Shown here piece after piece: positions 43,624 through 53,403 of a DNA stretch of 64,000 nt. A program made the translations under genes and the position numbers. Each line of letters opens with the position of its first letter. The first letter of the stretch is position 1. The stretch comes from Paraburkholderia bannensis (GTDB lineage: Bacteria; Pseudomonadota; Gammaproteobacteria; Burkholderiales; Burkholderiaceae), in contig NZ_JACHBW010000005.1 in the NCBI RefSeq assembly GCF_014200455.1, positions 294,438 to 358,437 of the forward strand. The letters are read 5' to 3'. The notes under the pieces are model-generated. The model was given only the letters and a program-made list of their open reading frames with translations, did not search any database and was not told the origin of the DNA.

Positions 43624-44880
43624 ATGACCGATACGCGATGCCCGGCTACGCCCGCGATTCGCAGCGGGAGCCCCCGTCGATACAGGCGTGCCGCTCTTGG
43701 CCACCGGGCCAGTTTCTGGGTCTCGGCCGGTGTGGTCGCTCATACCCTCTGGACCAGCGCGGCACCCGCCATGACGTACCGGCTCTATGCCAGCGAATGG
43801 CATCTCACCCCGACGACCACAACCGAAATCTTCGCGATCTACCCAATCGCCGTTGTCAGCGTGCTGATCCTGTTCGGCGGCCTGTCCGACCAGATCGGCC
43901 GGCGGGCGACGATGCTACTCGGTCTGAGCGCCTCTTTCCTCGGCGCGCTGATCCTCGCGCTCGCGCACGATATCGCATGGCTTTTCCTGGCACGGGCATT
44001 CATGGGCGTCGGCGTCGGCCTGAGCGCCGGACCGTCGACGGCGGCGCTGGTCGAATTCAACCAGAGCGGTGCGCCACGCCGTGCCTCCGTGGTTGCCACG
44101 GCCGCCCAGGCCGCCGGCTTCGCAGCGGCGCTCATCATCGGCGGTGCTCTGACGCAATACGCGCCGTGGCCCTTGCACCTGGTTTTCTGGCTGCTGGCCT
44201 TGCTGATCGCCGCCTTGGTCCCGCTCACGTGGTTCCTGCCCCTGCCCGCAGAGCGCGGCGCCGCAGGCGGCTGGACGCCCAGTTTGCCTTCCGTGCCACA
44301 GCGCGCCCGCAAAGCCTTCGTGGTCGCTGCGTTTGCCGTGATTACCGCCTACACCCATGGCGTCATCATCCTGTCGCTCGGCGGACAGATCGCGCACGAC
44401 CTGGTCCAGTCCCCGAACACGCTTGTCAACGGCTCGATCCTCGCGGTATTCGCCATCATGTCAGGCGTCGTGAGTTTGCTGGGCAAAACCCTGTCGACCC
44501 GGACGGCAATGATTGCTGGCTCCGCCGCGTCTGCGGCTGGCATGGTGTTGCTTGCGCTCGCAACGGCCCTTCACGGCATGACACTGTTTCTGTCTGCGAC
44601 TGCCTTGACGGGGGCCGGCTATAGCCTGCTGTTTCTCGGTGCTCTGGAACTCATCAACCGCGCGACCCCCGGCGATCGACGAGGCGGCACGCTGTCCGCG
44701 CTGTATCTGCTTGGTTATCTGGCCGCCGGCATACTCGCGCCGATTCTGGGACGCGTGGCGACGGTGCACGGACTAGGCTTCGCCGTGTATCTGGGCGCCG
44801 GCGTCATCGCCGCCTTGAGCTTCGCCACGCTCACACTCGCGCTCGGCCTGCGTCGCAATGCGAAGGACGAGCGACGCTGA
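43624..44880 (+). CDS. MFS transporter
   Basis: A 418-residue, 12-helix permease with the loop 2-3 motif GGLSDQIGRRATMLLGLSAS and helix 4 ARAFMGVGVGLSAGPSTAAL. It begins with about 25 polar residues before the first helix (FWVSAGVVAHTLWTSAAPAM). It differs clearly from the EFLPVGLL exporter at 40164, so the two SDR-linked transporters are not recent copies of each other. The ATG is 17 bases after the SDR stop codon, so the two are co-transcribed. Direction and substrate are unknown. Confidence 0.9.
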   Translation: MTDTRCPATPAIRSGSPRRYRRAALGHRASFWVSAGVVAHTLWTSAAPAMTYRLYASEWHLTPTTTTEIFAIYPIAVVSVLILFGGLSDQIGRRATMLLGLSASFLGALILALAHDIAWLFLARAFMGVGVGLSAGPSTAALVEFNQSGAPRRASVVATAAQAAGFAAALIIGGALTQYAPWPLHLVFWLLALLIAALVPLTWFLPLPAERGAAGGWTPSLPSVPQRARKAFVVAAFAVITAYTHGVIILSLGGQIAHDLVQSPNTLVNGSILAVFAIMSGVVSLLGKTLSTRTAMIAGSAASAAGMVLLALATALHGMTLFLSATALTGAGYSLLFLGALELINRATPGDRRGGTLSALYLLGYLAAGILAPILGRVATVHGLGFAVYLGAGVIAALSFATLTLALGLRRNAKDERR

Positions 44881-45079
44881 TTCCCACCTGAAACGCCGTA
44901 TTGGCTTGCCCGAGTGGCATAAAGATCAGTCGATCCCGAGAAGAAGCCACGCCAGTAGTGCTTCTGAACGGATGCGCCGCTGGCGGTCCATCGCTATCGG
45001 TTGTCAGTTTTGCGCTATATGACTGGAATCCGCCGAATCCATACTACGTCGGTCAGAGAATTATGTCGGCGAGACCGCA

Positions 45080-46027
45080 ATGAGAAAGCATGTAGACGGC
45101 GTGGCAGTCGCCATCATGGTGACGCTGTGTTTGATGTGGGCGACGCAGCAAGTGGCGATCAAGGCGGTGGCCGGCGATGTCACGCCGATGCTTCAGGTCG
45201 CGCTGCGCTCGGGCGGCGCGGCGGCGCTGGTCTGGCTCGTCAACCGTTTTGTGCTGCGCGAGCGCTGGCTGCCTGGCATCGCGCTGCGCTCGGGGCTGGT
45301 GGTGGGCGCGCTGTTCGCGCTGGAATTTCTGTTCGTCGCCGAGGGGCTTCGCTGGACCAGTGCTTCCCACATCGCCGTGCTGCTCTATACGGCGCCGATG
45401 TTCGCGGCAATCGGTCTGCATATGAAGTTGCCTGATGAGCGCCTCGGTGTAATTCAGTGGGGCGGTATCGGTCTCGCGTTCGTGGGAATTGCGACTGCGT
45501 TTCTGGGCCCAGCGATTGTTGGCGATGGGGCGGTGCCTGGTCCGAACTGGATGCTGGGCGACTTCATGGGGCTGTGCGGCGGCGCGGCGTGGGGTATGAC
45601 TACGGTGGCTGTGCGCACCACGCGTCTGAGCGAAGCGCCCGCTACGCAGACGCTCTTTTACCAGCTTGCGTGTGCGTTTGTGCTGCTGTTGCCGGCGGCC
45701 TTCGTGACCGGGCAGACGGCATTTCATCTCACGCCGATTGCGCTCGCGAGTCTGGGGTTTCAGACGGTGGTGGTGACGTTTGCCAGTTATCTGGTGTGGT
45801 TCTGGATGTTGCGCCGTTACTATGCGGCGCGGTTGGGCGTGCTGTCGTTCATGACGCCGTTGTTCGGGGTGGCGCTGGGTGTGGCGCTGCTGCACGAGCG
45901 CGTCGATGCGGCATTTCTGGGTGGGTCGGCGCTTGTGCTGATGGGGCTGGTGATCGTGAATGGGCAGGCGGTGGTGCGGCAGATTTTTGTGCGAGCGGGA
46001 CGGGCGCGGGGTGAGGCGGGAGTCTAA
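45080..46027 (+). CDS. EamA/DMT family transporter
   Basis: A 315-residue, ten-helix drug/metabolite transporter with two EamA repeats: MVTLCLMWATQQVAIKAVAG, FLFVAEGLRWTSASHIAVLL and YTAPMFAAIGLHMKLPDERL in the first half, then LMGDFMGLCGGAAWGMTTVA-like sequence and LSFMTPLFGVALGVALLHER in the second. Such proteins export amino acids or other metabolites. ATG at 45080; no nearby co-directional partner (200 bases from the MFS gene). Substrate unknown. Confidence 0.92.
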   Translation: MRKHVDGVAVAIMVTLCLMWATQQVAIKAVAGDVTPMLQVALRSGGAAALVWLVNRFVLRERWLPGIALRSGLVVGALFALEFLFVAEGLRWTSASHIAVLLYTAPMFAAIGLHMKLPDERLGVIQWGGIGLAFVGIATAFLGPAIVGDGAVPGPNWMLGDFMGLCGGAAWGMTTVAVRTTRLSEAPATQTLFYQLACAFVLLLPAAFVTGQTAFHLTPIALASLGFQTVVVTFASYLVWFWMLRRYYAARLGVLSFMTPLFGVALGVALLHERVDAAFLGGSALVLMGLVIVNGQAVVRQIFVRAGRARGEAGV

Positions 46028-46096
46028 ATCGCTTTTGTCTGAATTATATTCGGATACCGAATCATACAAAACGTAATCACCAGGCGACGTTCCGCA

Positions 46097-46276
46097 GTTA
46101 CGTTCTATTGCCGCCAAAAACGTAACGTCTGTGCCGTAACGCGCATACGCCAACAGGTGTTTGCGATCATGAATGCGCTCATCGAAACGCCTTGACCAGC
46201 AAGGCGCGCGGCGCTTTCTTTCATACCTTTCCAAAACCGCTGGAAGCGCAAATCGAAATTCGATTTGCGCTTTTTT
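46097..46276 (+). ncRNA. possible structured small RNA ending in an intrinsic terminator
   Basis: Within the 460-base gap after the EamA gene there are three hairpins in a row: GTTACGTT/AACGTAAC (46097-46126), CGCCTTG-ACCAG-CAAGGCG (46188-46206) and a strong terminator (46244-46276). No open frame with a plausible start lies between. The terminator is over 200 bases from the EamA stop, so it could end a long 3' untranslated region or a separate small RNA. No known RNA family is recognised. Confidence 0.3.
46244..46276 (+). terminator. intrinsic (rho-independent) terminator
   Basis: AAGCGCAAATCG and its exact complement CGATTTGCGCTT pair around the loop AAATT, followed directly by a run of T to 46276. 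The 12-bp stem plus T tract acts in the rightward direction only, ending the EamA transcript or a small RNA upstream of the Gly-rich gene. Confidence 0.8.
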
Positions 46277-46463
46277 ATTGGCTTGGAACTTGCAGATCTG
46301 GCACGTCCGATCCAGCCATATACGAGCGCGGCGCTATCACGCACCGCTCGGCAAACAGACAAGGCGACGCGCGACCACGCGGTATCGGCTATCCAGCAAC
46401 CGTATAGAGCAAGACCAATCAGCGGTTTCCCGGGGGCACTGATTACACCTTTGACCAATCAGG

Positions 46464-46486
46464 TCGCGATTTCATCGCGAAAGGAC
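46464..46486 (+). promoter_or_regulatory. hairpin abutting the ribosome-binding site of the Gly-rich gene
   Basis: TCGCGAT-TTC-ATCGCGA (46464-46480) is a perfect 7-bp stem, immediately followed by AAGGAC (46481-46486) six bases before the ATG at 46492. A 10-base repeat GACCAATCAG occurs at 46413 and 46453. The hairpin could stabilise the leader or bind a translational regulator. Confidence 0.45.
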
Positions 46487-46491
46487 TAATC

Positions 46492-48120
46492 ATGGCTCTC
46501 TTCAAACACACTCTCGTTGCATCGGCGAGCGCTCTTCTGTGGTGGTCACTTGCAGCTACGGCGCAGGCTGGCGATGCTACGTCGAGCGCGCCGACAAGCG
46601 CGACAAGTTCGACGATTCAGAACACCGGCTGGCCAATCGCGGGCGGCTCCGGCCCGGGCTATGCGTGGGCGGAAGGCACGATTCCCGGCAGTTGGAGCGG
46701 CTGGGGTTATGCAGGCGGATCGGGTGCGAGCTCGGGCTCTTCCGGGTCGGGTGGCTCGGGTGGTTCTGGTGGTTACGGAAATGGTGGTTACGGTGGCGAT
46801 GGCGGCTCCAGCGGATCGGGTGGTTCAGGCGGATCCGGAGATGGCGGCCACGGCGGGTGGGGGAATGGCTCAGGCAATGGTGGCTCGGGTGGCAGTGGAG
46901 GTTCGGGCGGTAGCGGCCACGGCGGGTGGGGCGGTGGTGGCACTGGTGACGGCGGCCATGGTGGGTCTGGTGGTTCAGGTGGAAGCGGTGGATCTGGCGA
47001 CGGTGGCCACGGAGGTTATGGCGGTGGTGGATCAGGCTCGGGTGGCTCGGGCGGTTCAGGTGGCTCGGGTGGCTCGGGCGGCTCGGGCGGCTCGGGCGGT
47101 TCAGGTGGCTCGGGCGGATCGGGTGGATCGGGTGGATCGGGTGGATCTGGCGACGGTGGCCACGGTGGCTGGGGCGGTGGTGGATCAGGCTCGGGTGGCT
47201 CGGGTGGCTCGGGTGGCTCGGGCGGCTCAGGTGGATCAGGTGGATCAGGTGGATCAGGTGGATCAGGTGGATCAGGTGGATCAGGTGGATCAGGTGGATC
47301 AGGTGGATCAGGCGGATCAGGTGGATCAGGTGGATCAGGCGACGGTGGGCACGGTGGCTGGGGCAGCGGCGGTCACGGCGGCTCGGGCGGCAATGGCGGC
47401 TCCAGCGGCCACACCGGCGGCAACCCTGGCAATACCACCGGCGTCGGCGGCTCCGGCAATGGCAACCAGAGCAGCAGCGGCCTGCTGAGCCCGATCGCCA
47501 ACCTGATCGTGAACGTCGGCGCGGTGAGCGTGCCGATCGTGCCGATCACGATCGGCAACAACAGCGGTAGCGGCAATGGCAACGGCGTCGCCAACGGCTC
47601 GTCGGCGGGATCCCAAACCGGCTCGGGTGGTTCCAGCGGCTCGGGCGGCCACACTTCAGGCGGCCTGCTGGCGCCGGTGACGGCCTTGCTCGGCGGCGTC
47701 GCCGTCGCGCCGGCGAGCAGCGGCGGATCGTCTGGCGGCGGCAGCGGCAGTGCCTCACCGACCAACCTGCTCAGCGGCTTGACCGGCGCGCTAGGCGGCG
47801 TGGCGGGCGGCGCATCGTCGGGCGGCTCGTCCGGACAGGGCAACAAGGGCGGCGGCTCGTCGACATCGACGTCCAACCTTGCAGCGCCGCTGACGAATAT
47901 CGTCAGCACGTTGACGGGCGCACTGGGCGGCGCAACGAGTAGTGCAAGCAGCGGCAATAGTGGCGGCAATAGTGGTGGAAAAAGCGAAGGCAGCAGCGGC
48001 GCATCCTCACTGCTTTCGCCCGTGACGAACCTGCTCGGCGGACTGACCGGGGGGCTCGGTAGCGTAGGTGGCCTTGGCGGCGGCACGTCCTCGCCGTCAT
48101 CAGGTTCGCACAAGCACTAA
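46492..48120 (+). CDS. secreted Gly/Ser-rich repeat protein
   Basis: 542 residues. Residues 1-26 are a signal peptide (ALFKHTLVASASALLWWSLA, then ATAQA). From about 75 to 310 the chain is almost only Gly and Ser in (GGS)n form, interrupted about every 20-40 residues by GDGGHGG(W/Y), giving regularly spaced Asp/His/aromatic groups. The C-terminal half has five related hydrophobic segments separated by GS linkers: LLSPIANLIVNVG, LLAPVTALLGGVA, LLSGLTGALGGVA, LAAPLTNIVSTLTGALGG and LLSPVTNLLGGLTGGLG. Similar LL-(S/A)-P-V-T-x-LLGG repeats occur in collagen-like surface proteins of Burkholderia, so an extracellular or cell-surface structural role is inferred. Function unproven; homologues will vary in repeat number. 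Confidence 0.8.
   Translation: MALFKHTLVASASALLWWSLAATAQAGDATSSAPTSATSSTIQNTGWPIAGGSGPGYAWAEGTIPGSWSGWGYAGGSGASSGSSGSGGSGGSGGYGNGGYGGDGGSSGSGGSGGSGDGGHGGWGNGSGNGGSGGSGGSGGSGHGGWGGGGTGDGGHGGSGGSGGSGGSGDGGHGGYGGGGSGSGGSGGSGGSGGSGGSGGSGGSGGSGGSGGSGGSGGSGDGGHGGWGGGGSGSGGSGGSGGSGGSGGSGGSGGSGGSGGSGGSGGSGGSGGSGGSGGSGGSGDGGHGGWGSGGHGGSGGNGGSSGHTGGNPGNTTGVGGSGNGNQSSSGLLSPIANLIVNVGAVSVPIVPITIGNNSGSGNGNGVANGSSAGSQTGSGGSSGSGGHTSGGLLAPVTALLGGVAVAPASSGGSSGGGSGSASPTNLLSGLTGALGGVAGGASSGGSSGQGNKGGGSSTSTSNLAAPLTNIVSTLTGALGGATSSASSGNSGGNSGGKSEGSSGASSLLSPVTNLLGGLTGGLGSVGGLGGGTSSPSSGSHKH
47230..47338. repeat. 9-bp tandem repeat (GGTGGATCA) inside the Gly-rich gene
   Basis: About twelve nearly perfect copies of GGTGGATCA, encoding Gly-Gly-Ser, with one GGCGGATCA variant. 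Looser copies (GGTGGCTCG, GGCGGTTCA) extend the array on both sides from about 46740. Because the unit is a multiple of three, slippage changes length without breaking the frame, so copy number should vary between strains. Confidence 0.9.
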
Positions 48121-48148
48121 CCCAGAGCGCGAGTCGCGGCTCACCCGG

Positions 48149-48185
48149 GCCGGACCTGAAGCCTTTCCAGTCTTTCAGGTCCGGC
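48149..48185 (+). terminator. strong hairpin after the Gly-rich gene
   Basis: GCCGGACCTGAA and TTCAGGTCCGGC form a perfect 12-bp stem with a 13-base loop, starting 29 bases after the stop codon at 48120. There is no T tract, so it is either a transcript-stabilising hairpin or a non-canonical terminator. Confidence 0.55.
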
Positions 48186-48337
48186 GCTTCCCTGCGCATG
48201 GCGCAAAACGCAAAGCACAGCGCGCACAACGCATCACCATTCCCTACAACCTTGATCTAGATCATCCAATCAACGCCTCCCGCCTGCTAACTTCACCGCA
48301 TCTCAAAAAGACAAACACGAGCGGTACGGGGCGCGAC

Positions 48338-50869
48338 ATGCAACACCACACGCTGGACGTCGAAATCGGGCGCCTTCTATCCGGGCCGCTGCTCGCCTGC
48401 GGACCCGACGTAACGATCCGCGAAGCCGCACGACTGATGGCCGAGCATCGCCATAGCGCGATCGTCGTCGCGGAAGCGGGGCGGCCCATCGGCATCTGGA
48501 CCGAGCGCGACGCGCTCGCACTGAACACACACGCAGCCGCCGCCAACCGGCCGATCTCTACCGCGATGAGCCGGCCGGTGCGAATGCTTCCCGCCCAGAC
48601 CCGCGCCCGCGAGGCCGCCGCGCTGTTCGCGCGCGAGGGCATCCGCCATTGCCTCGCCGTCGATGGAGCGGGCCAACCGCTCGGTCTCGTTACGCAGACC
48701 GATCTCGTCATGAGCCAGGGTCCGGAGTGCTTCCTGCGCCTGCGCACACTTGCCTGCGCGAAGCCGCCGCGCCCGCATTGCATCGATGCCAATACGCCGT
48801 TTGCGGAAGCCACCGCGCAGATGCGCGAGCGCCGCCTGAGCGCGATCGTCGTGCGCGATGCCGACGGCGGCCTCGGCATCCTCACCGAGCGCGACGTCGT
48901 GCGCGCGGTAGCACAAGGCGCGCTGGAACAGGCGAGCGTCGAAGCAGGCCGCTACGCAAGCCGCCCGCTGCGCTCGCTTGCCCACTCGCGCAGCCTTTAT
49001 TCGGCGCGCCAGTATTTGATCGAGCATCGCATGCGGCACGTTGGCGTGCTCGACGAAGCGGGCGAACTGACCGGTCTGCTGGGCTTCGCCGATATCCTGC
49101 GCGACCTCGAACACGAATACGTGCGCGAATTGCAGGACGCGCTGCGCGAACGCGACGACGCGTTGCTCGAATCGCGCGCAAGCCTGCGCCTCGCAGACCA
49201 GGTGGTGGAATCGACGCTCGACGGCGTGATGATCACCGATCTGCGTGGCAACATCGAGCGCATCAACCCCGCCTTCACGCGCCTCACGGGCTACACGGAG
49301 CATGACGCACTGGGCCGCAATGCGAGCCTGCTCAGCTCGGGCCGTCAGGGGCCGGCCTTCTATGCGGCGCTTTGGCAAAGCATCGAAGTCACGGGGCACT
49401 GGAAGGGGGAGATCTGGAACCGTCGCAAGGACGGCACGATTTTTCTCGAATACCTGACGATTTCCAGCATCCGCGATGCGCATGGCCGCTGCACGCACTA
49501 CGCGGCGATCTTCGCGGATATCACGCAGCGCCGCGAAACCGAGGAGCGCCTCAGTTACCTCGCCACCCACGACGCGCTCACGGGCCTGGCGAATCGCACG
49601 CTATTCACCGAGCGCATTGCCTTGTCCCTTGCACGCGCGCGCCGTTCCGGCAAGCGCGTCGCGGTGATGTTTCTCGATCTCGACCGCTTCAAGCTCATCA
49701 ACGACACGATGGGGCATAGCATCGGCGACGAAGCGCTCACCGTGATCGCCAGGCGTCTGCGCGATGCGGTGCGAGAAACCGATACGGTCGCGCGGCTGGG
49801 CGGCGACGAATTCACGCTGCTGATCGAGGATATCGACGATATCCGTCACGTCGGCCGCATCGCGGAGACCTTGCTGACTACCGTGGCCGCGCCGATCCGC
49901 GCCGCCGAACAGACGCTGTTCGTCACGCCGAGCATCGGCATCAGCATGTTTCCCGACGACGCGCGCAGCGCGAAGCAACTGCTGATGCAGGCCGATCGCG
50001 CAATGTACGAGGCCAAGGATGCGGGCAAGAACAACTTCCAGTTTTTTGCTGCGCCGATGACCTCCTGCGCGATGGAGCGCATCCAGCTCGAAGCGCAATT
50101 GCATCGCGCGATCGACGCCAATGAATTGCTGCTGCATTATCAGCCCGAATTCGATGTGAAGACAGGCCGGTTTTCGAACGTGGAAGCGTTGGTGCGCTGG
50201 CAGCATCCACAACGCGGTCTTGTGCCGCCCGACCAGTTCATCCCGATTGCAGAGGAATCCGCATTGATCGTGCCGATTGGCGCATGGGTGTTGCGCGAGG
50301 CCTGCCGCCAGGCACGCGCCTGGCTGGACGAAGGCTTCGATTTCGGGCGCATCTGCGTGAATCTGTCCGCGCGCCAATGTCTGCACGACGGCTTTCTGCC
50401 GCAACTGGCCACGACACTCGCCGAAACCGGCCTGCCCGCCAACCGGCTGCAACTCGAACTGGTCGAAAGCATGGCGATGACCTCGGCGAACGGCGGCATC
50501 GAATCACTATTGCAGGAACTGGCGGCGCGCGGCATCAGCCTCGCGATAGATGATTTTGGCACCGGCTATTCGTCGTTCCGCTATTTGCAGAAGCTGCCGG
50601 TGGACACGCTCAAGGTCGATCGTTCCTTTCTCGCGCAGATTGGCGACGCGGCGAGCGGCGACGGCTCCATCGTTCGCGCGATCGTGGCGATGGCAAAGTC
50701 GCTCGACGTGTCGGTAGTGGCGGAGGGCGTGGAAACGACGCGGCAATTCCAGTTTTTGCGCGAGATCGGCTGCGATCGGGCGCAGGGCTTTCTGCTCGCC
50801 CGCCCCGGTCCTGCCGCCGCGATGCCGCGCGCGATGCCAGCTTTCGGCATGTCATGTGAGACCTTATAA
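48338..50869 (+). CDS. bifunctional GGDEF/EAL protein with CBS and PAS domains
   Basis: 843 residues. The N-terminal 265 hold four CBS repeats (for example MAEHRHSAIVVAEAGRPIGI, MRERRLSAIVVRDADGGLGI followed by LTERDVVRAV, and HRMRHVGVLDEAGELTGLLG), which usually bind adenine nucleotides. A PAS domain follows (STLDGVMITDLRGNIERINP), then GGDEF (VARLGGDEFTLLI with RETD as I-site) and EAL. The EAL residues are complete: NVEALVRW, VNLSARQ, LELVES, IDDFGTGYSS, LKVDRSF and AEGVET. Both c-di-GMP synthesis and hydrolysis are possible, tuned by nucleotide and PAS sensing. No membrane helix, so cytosolic. ATG at 48338; the frame is open upstream without family sequence. Confidence 0.92.
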   Translation: MQHHTLDVEIGRLLSGPLLACGPDVTIREAARLMAEHRHSAIVVAEAGRPIGIWTERDALALNTHAAAANRPISTAMSRPVRMLPAQTRAREAAALFAREGIRHCLAVDGAGQPLGLVTQTDLVMSQGPECFLRLRTLACAKPPRPHCIDANTPFAEATAQMRERRLSAIVVRDADGGLGILTERDVVRAVAQGALEQASVEAGRYASRPLRSLAHSRSLYSARQYLIEHRMRHVGVLDEAGELTGLLGFADILRDLEHEYVRELQDALRERDDALLESRASLRLADQVVESTLDGVMITDLRGNIERINPAFTRLTGYTEHDALGRNASLLSSGRQGPAFYAALWQSIEVTGHWKGEIWNRRKDGTIFLEYLTISSIRDAHGRCTHYAAIFADITQRRETEERLSYLATHDALTGLANRTLFTERIALSLARARRSGKRVAVMFLDLDRFKLINDTMGHSIGDEALTVIARRLRDAVRETDTVARLGGDEFTLLIEDIDDIRHVGRIAETLLTTVAAPIRAAEQTLFVTPSIGISMFPDDARSAKQLLMQADRAMYEAKDAGKNNFQFFAAPMTSCAMERIQLEAQLHRAIDANELLLHYQPEFDVKTGRFSNVEALVRWQHPQRGLVPPDQFIPIAEESALIVPIGAWVLREACRQARAWLDEGFDFGRICVNLSARQCLHDGFLPQLATTLAETGLPANRLQLELVESMAMTSANGGIESLLQELAARGISLAIDDFGTGYSSFRYLQKLPVDTLKVDRSFLAQIGDAASGDGSIVRAIVAMAKSLDVSVVAEGVETTRQFQFLREIGCDRAQGFLLARPGPAAAMPRAMPAFGMSCETL

Positions 50870-50910
50870 ATCGAATGATGTTTCGTAATCCTGTTGATCT
50901 GGAGAGTGAT

Positions 50911-51219
50911 GTGACCACTCATGATGAGATGCTGCTGCGATCGATGACGGCGCTCGTCAGCTCGCATGGCAAGGCCATTTCGCGTTTTGGCGCGAGCGTG
51001 GTCGTGATGAGCAAATTCGCCGAGGCGGTCTTGCCGCAACTCTCGGCTGCGCAGATCGAGCGCACCATCGAGGCGTTTCGCGTGCTGATCGGCGATGCGC
51101 TCGACGTGGCGGACGACACCGATAAAGCCGTGTTGCCGGGCGACTATCGCGCCACGCTGCTTGAACAGAGCAATATGTTGCTGAACCGTCTCGGCAACAA
51201 TGCGGCTGCGCCGCGTTGA
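50911..51219 (+). CDS. small protein of unknown function between c-di-GMP and chemotaxis genes
   Basis: I do not recognise a family. From the GTG at 50911 (GGAGAG just upstream) it encodes 102 residues, starting [20 protein letters not shown] with a helical, Ala/Leu-rich body ([40 protein letters not shown]) and a C-terminal [19 protein letters not shown]. ATGs at 50875 and 50878 are in frame but lack a ribosome-binding site. It follows the GGDEF/EAL gene by about 40 bases and precedes the chemoreceptor by 13, so it is probably co-transcribed with one or both. No signal peptide or membrane helix. Confidence 0.7.
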   Translation: MTTHDEMLLRSMTALVSSHGKAISRFGASVVVMSKFAEAVLPQLSAAQIERTIEAFRVLIGDALDVADDTDKAVLPGDYRATLLEQSNMLLNRLGNNAAAPR

Positions 51220-51232
51220 AGGAGCCGCCAAC

Positions 51233-53403
<2,171 letters not shown>

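Noticed and set aside
45053..46234. 393-residue minus-strand frame opposite the EamA gene
   Set aside because: Highly charged antisense translation; the plus strand encodes ten hydrophobic helices.
47230..47338. CRISPR-like array
   Set aside because: The repeats are 9 bp, contiguous and in coding frame, without spacers.
46517..47488. 323-residue frame with Val-Asp-Gln repeats overlapping the Gly-rich gene
   Set aside because: It is the +1 reading of the GGTGGATCA array; it lacks a ribosome-binding site and signal peptide, and the Gly/Ser frame has both.
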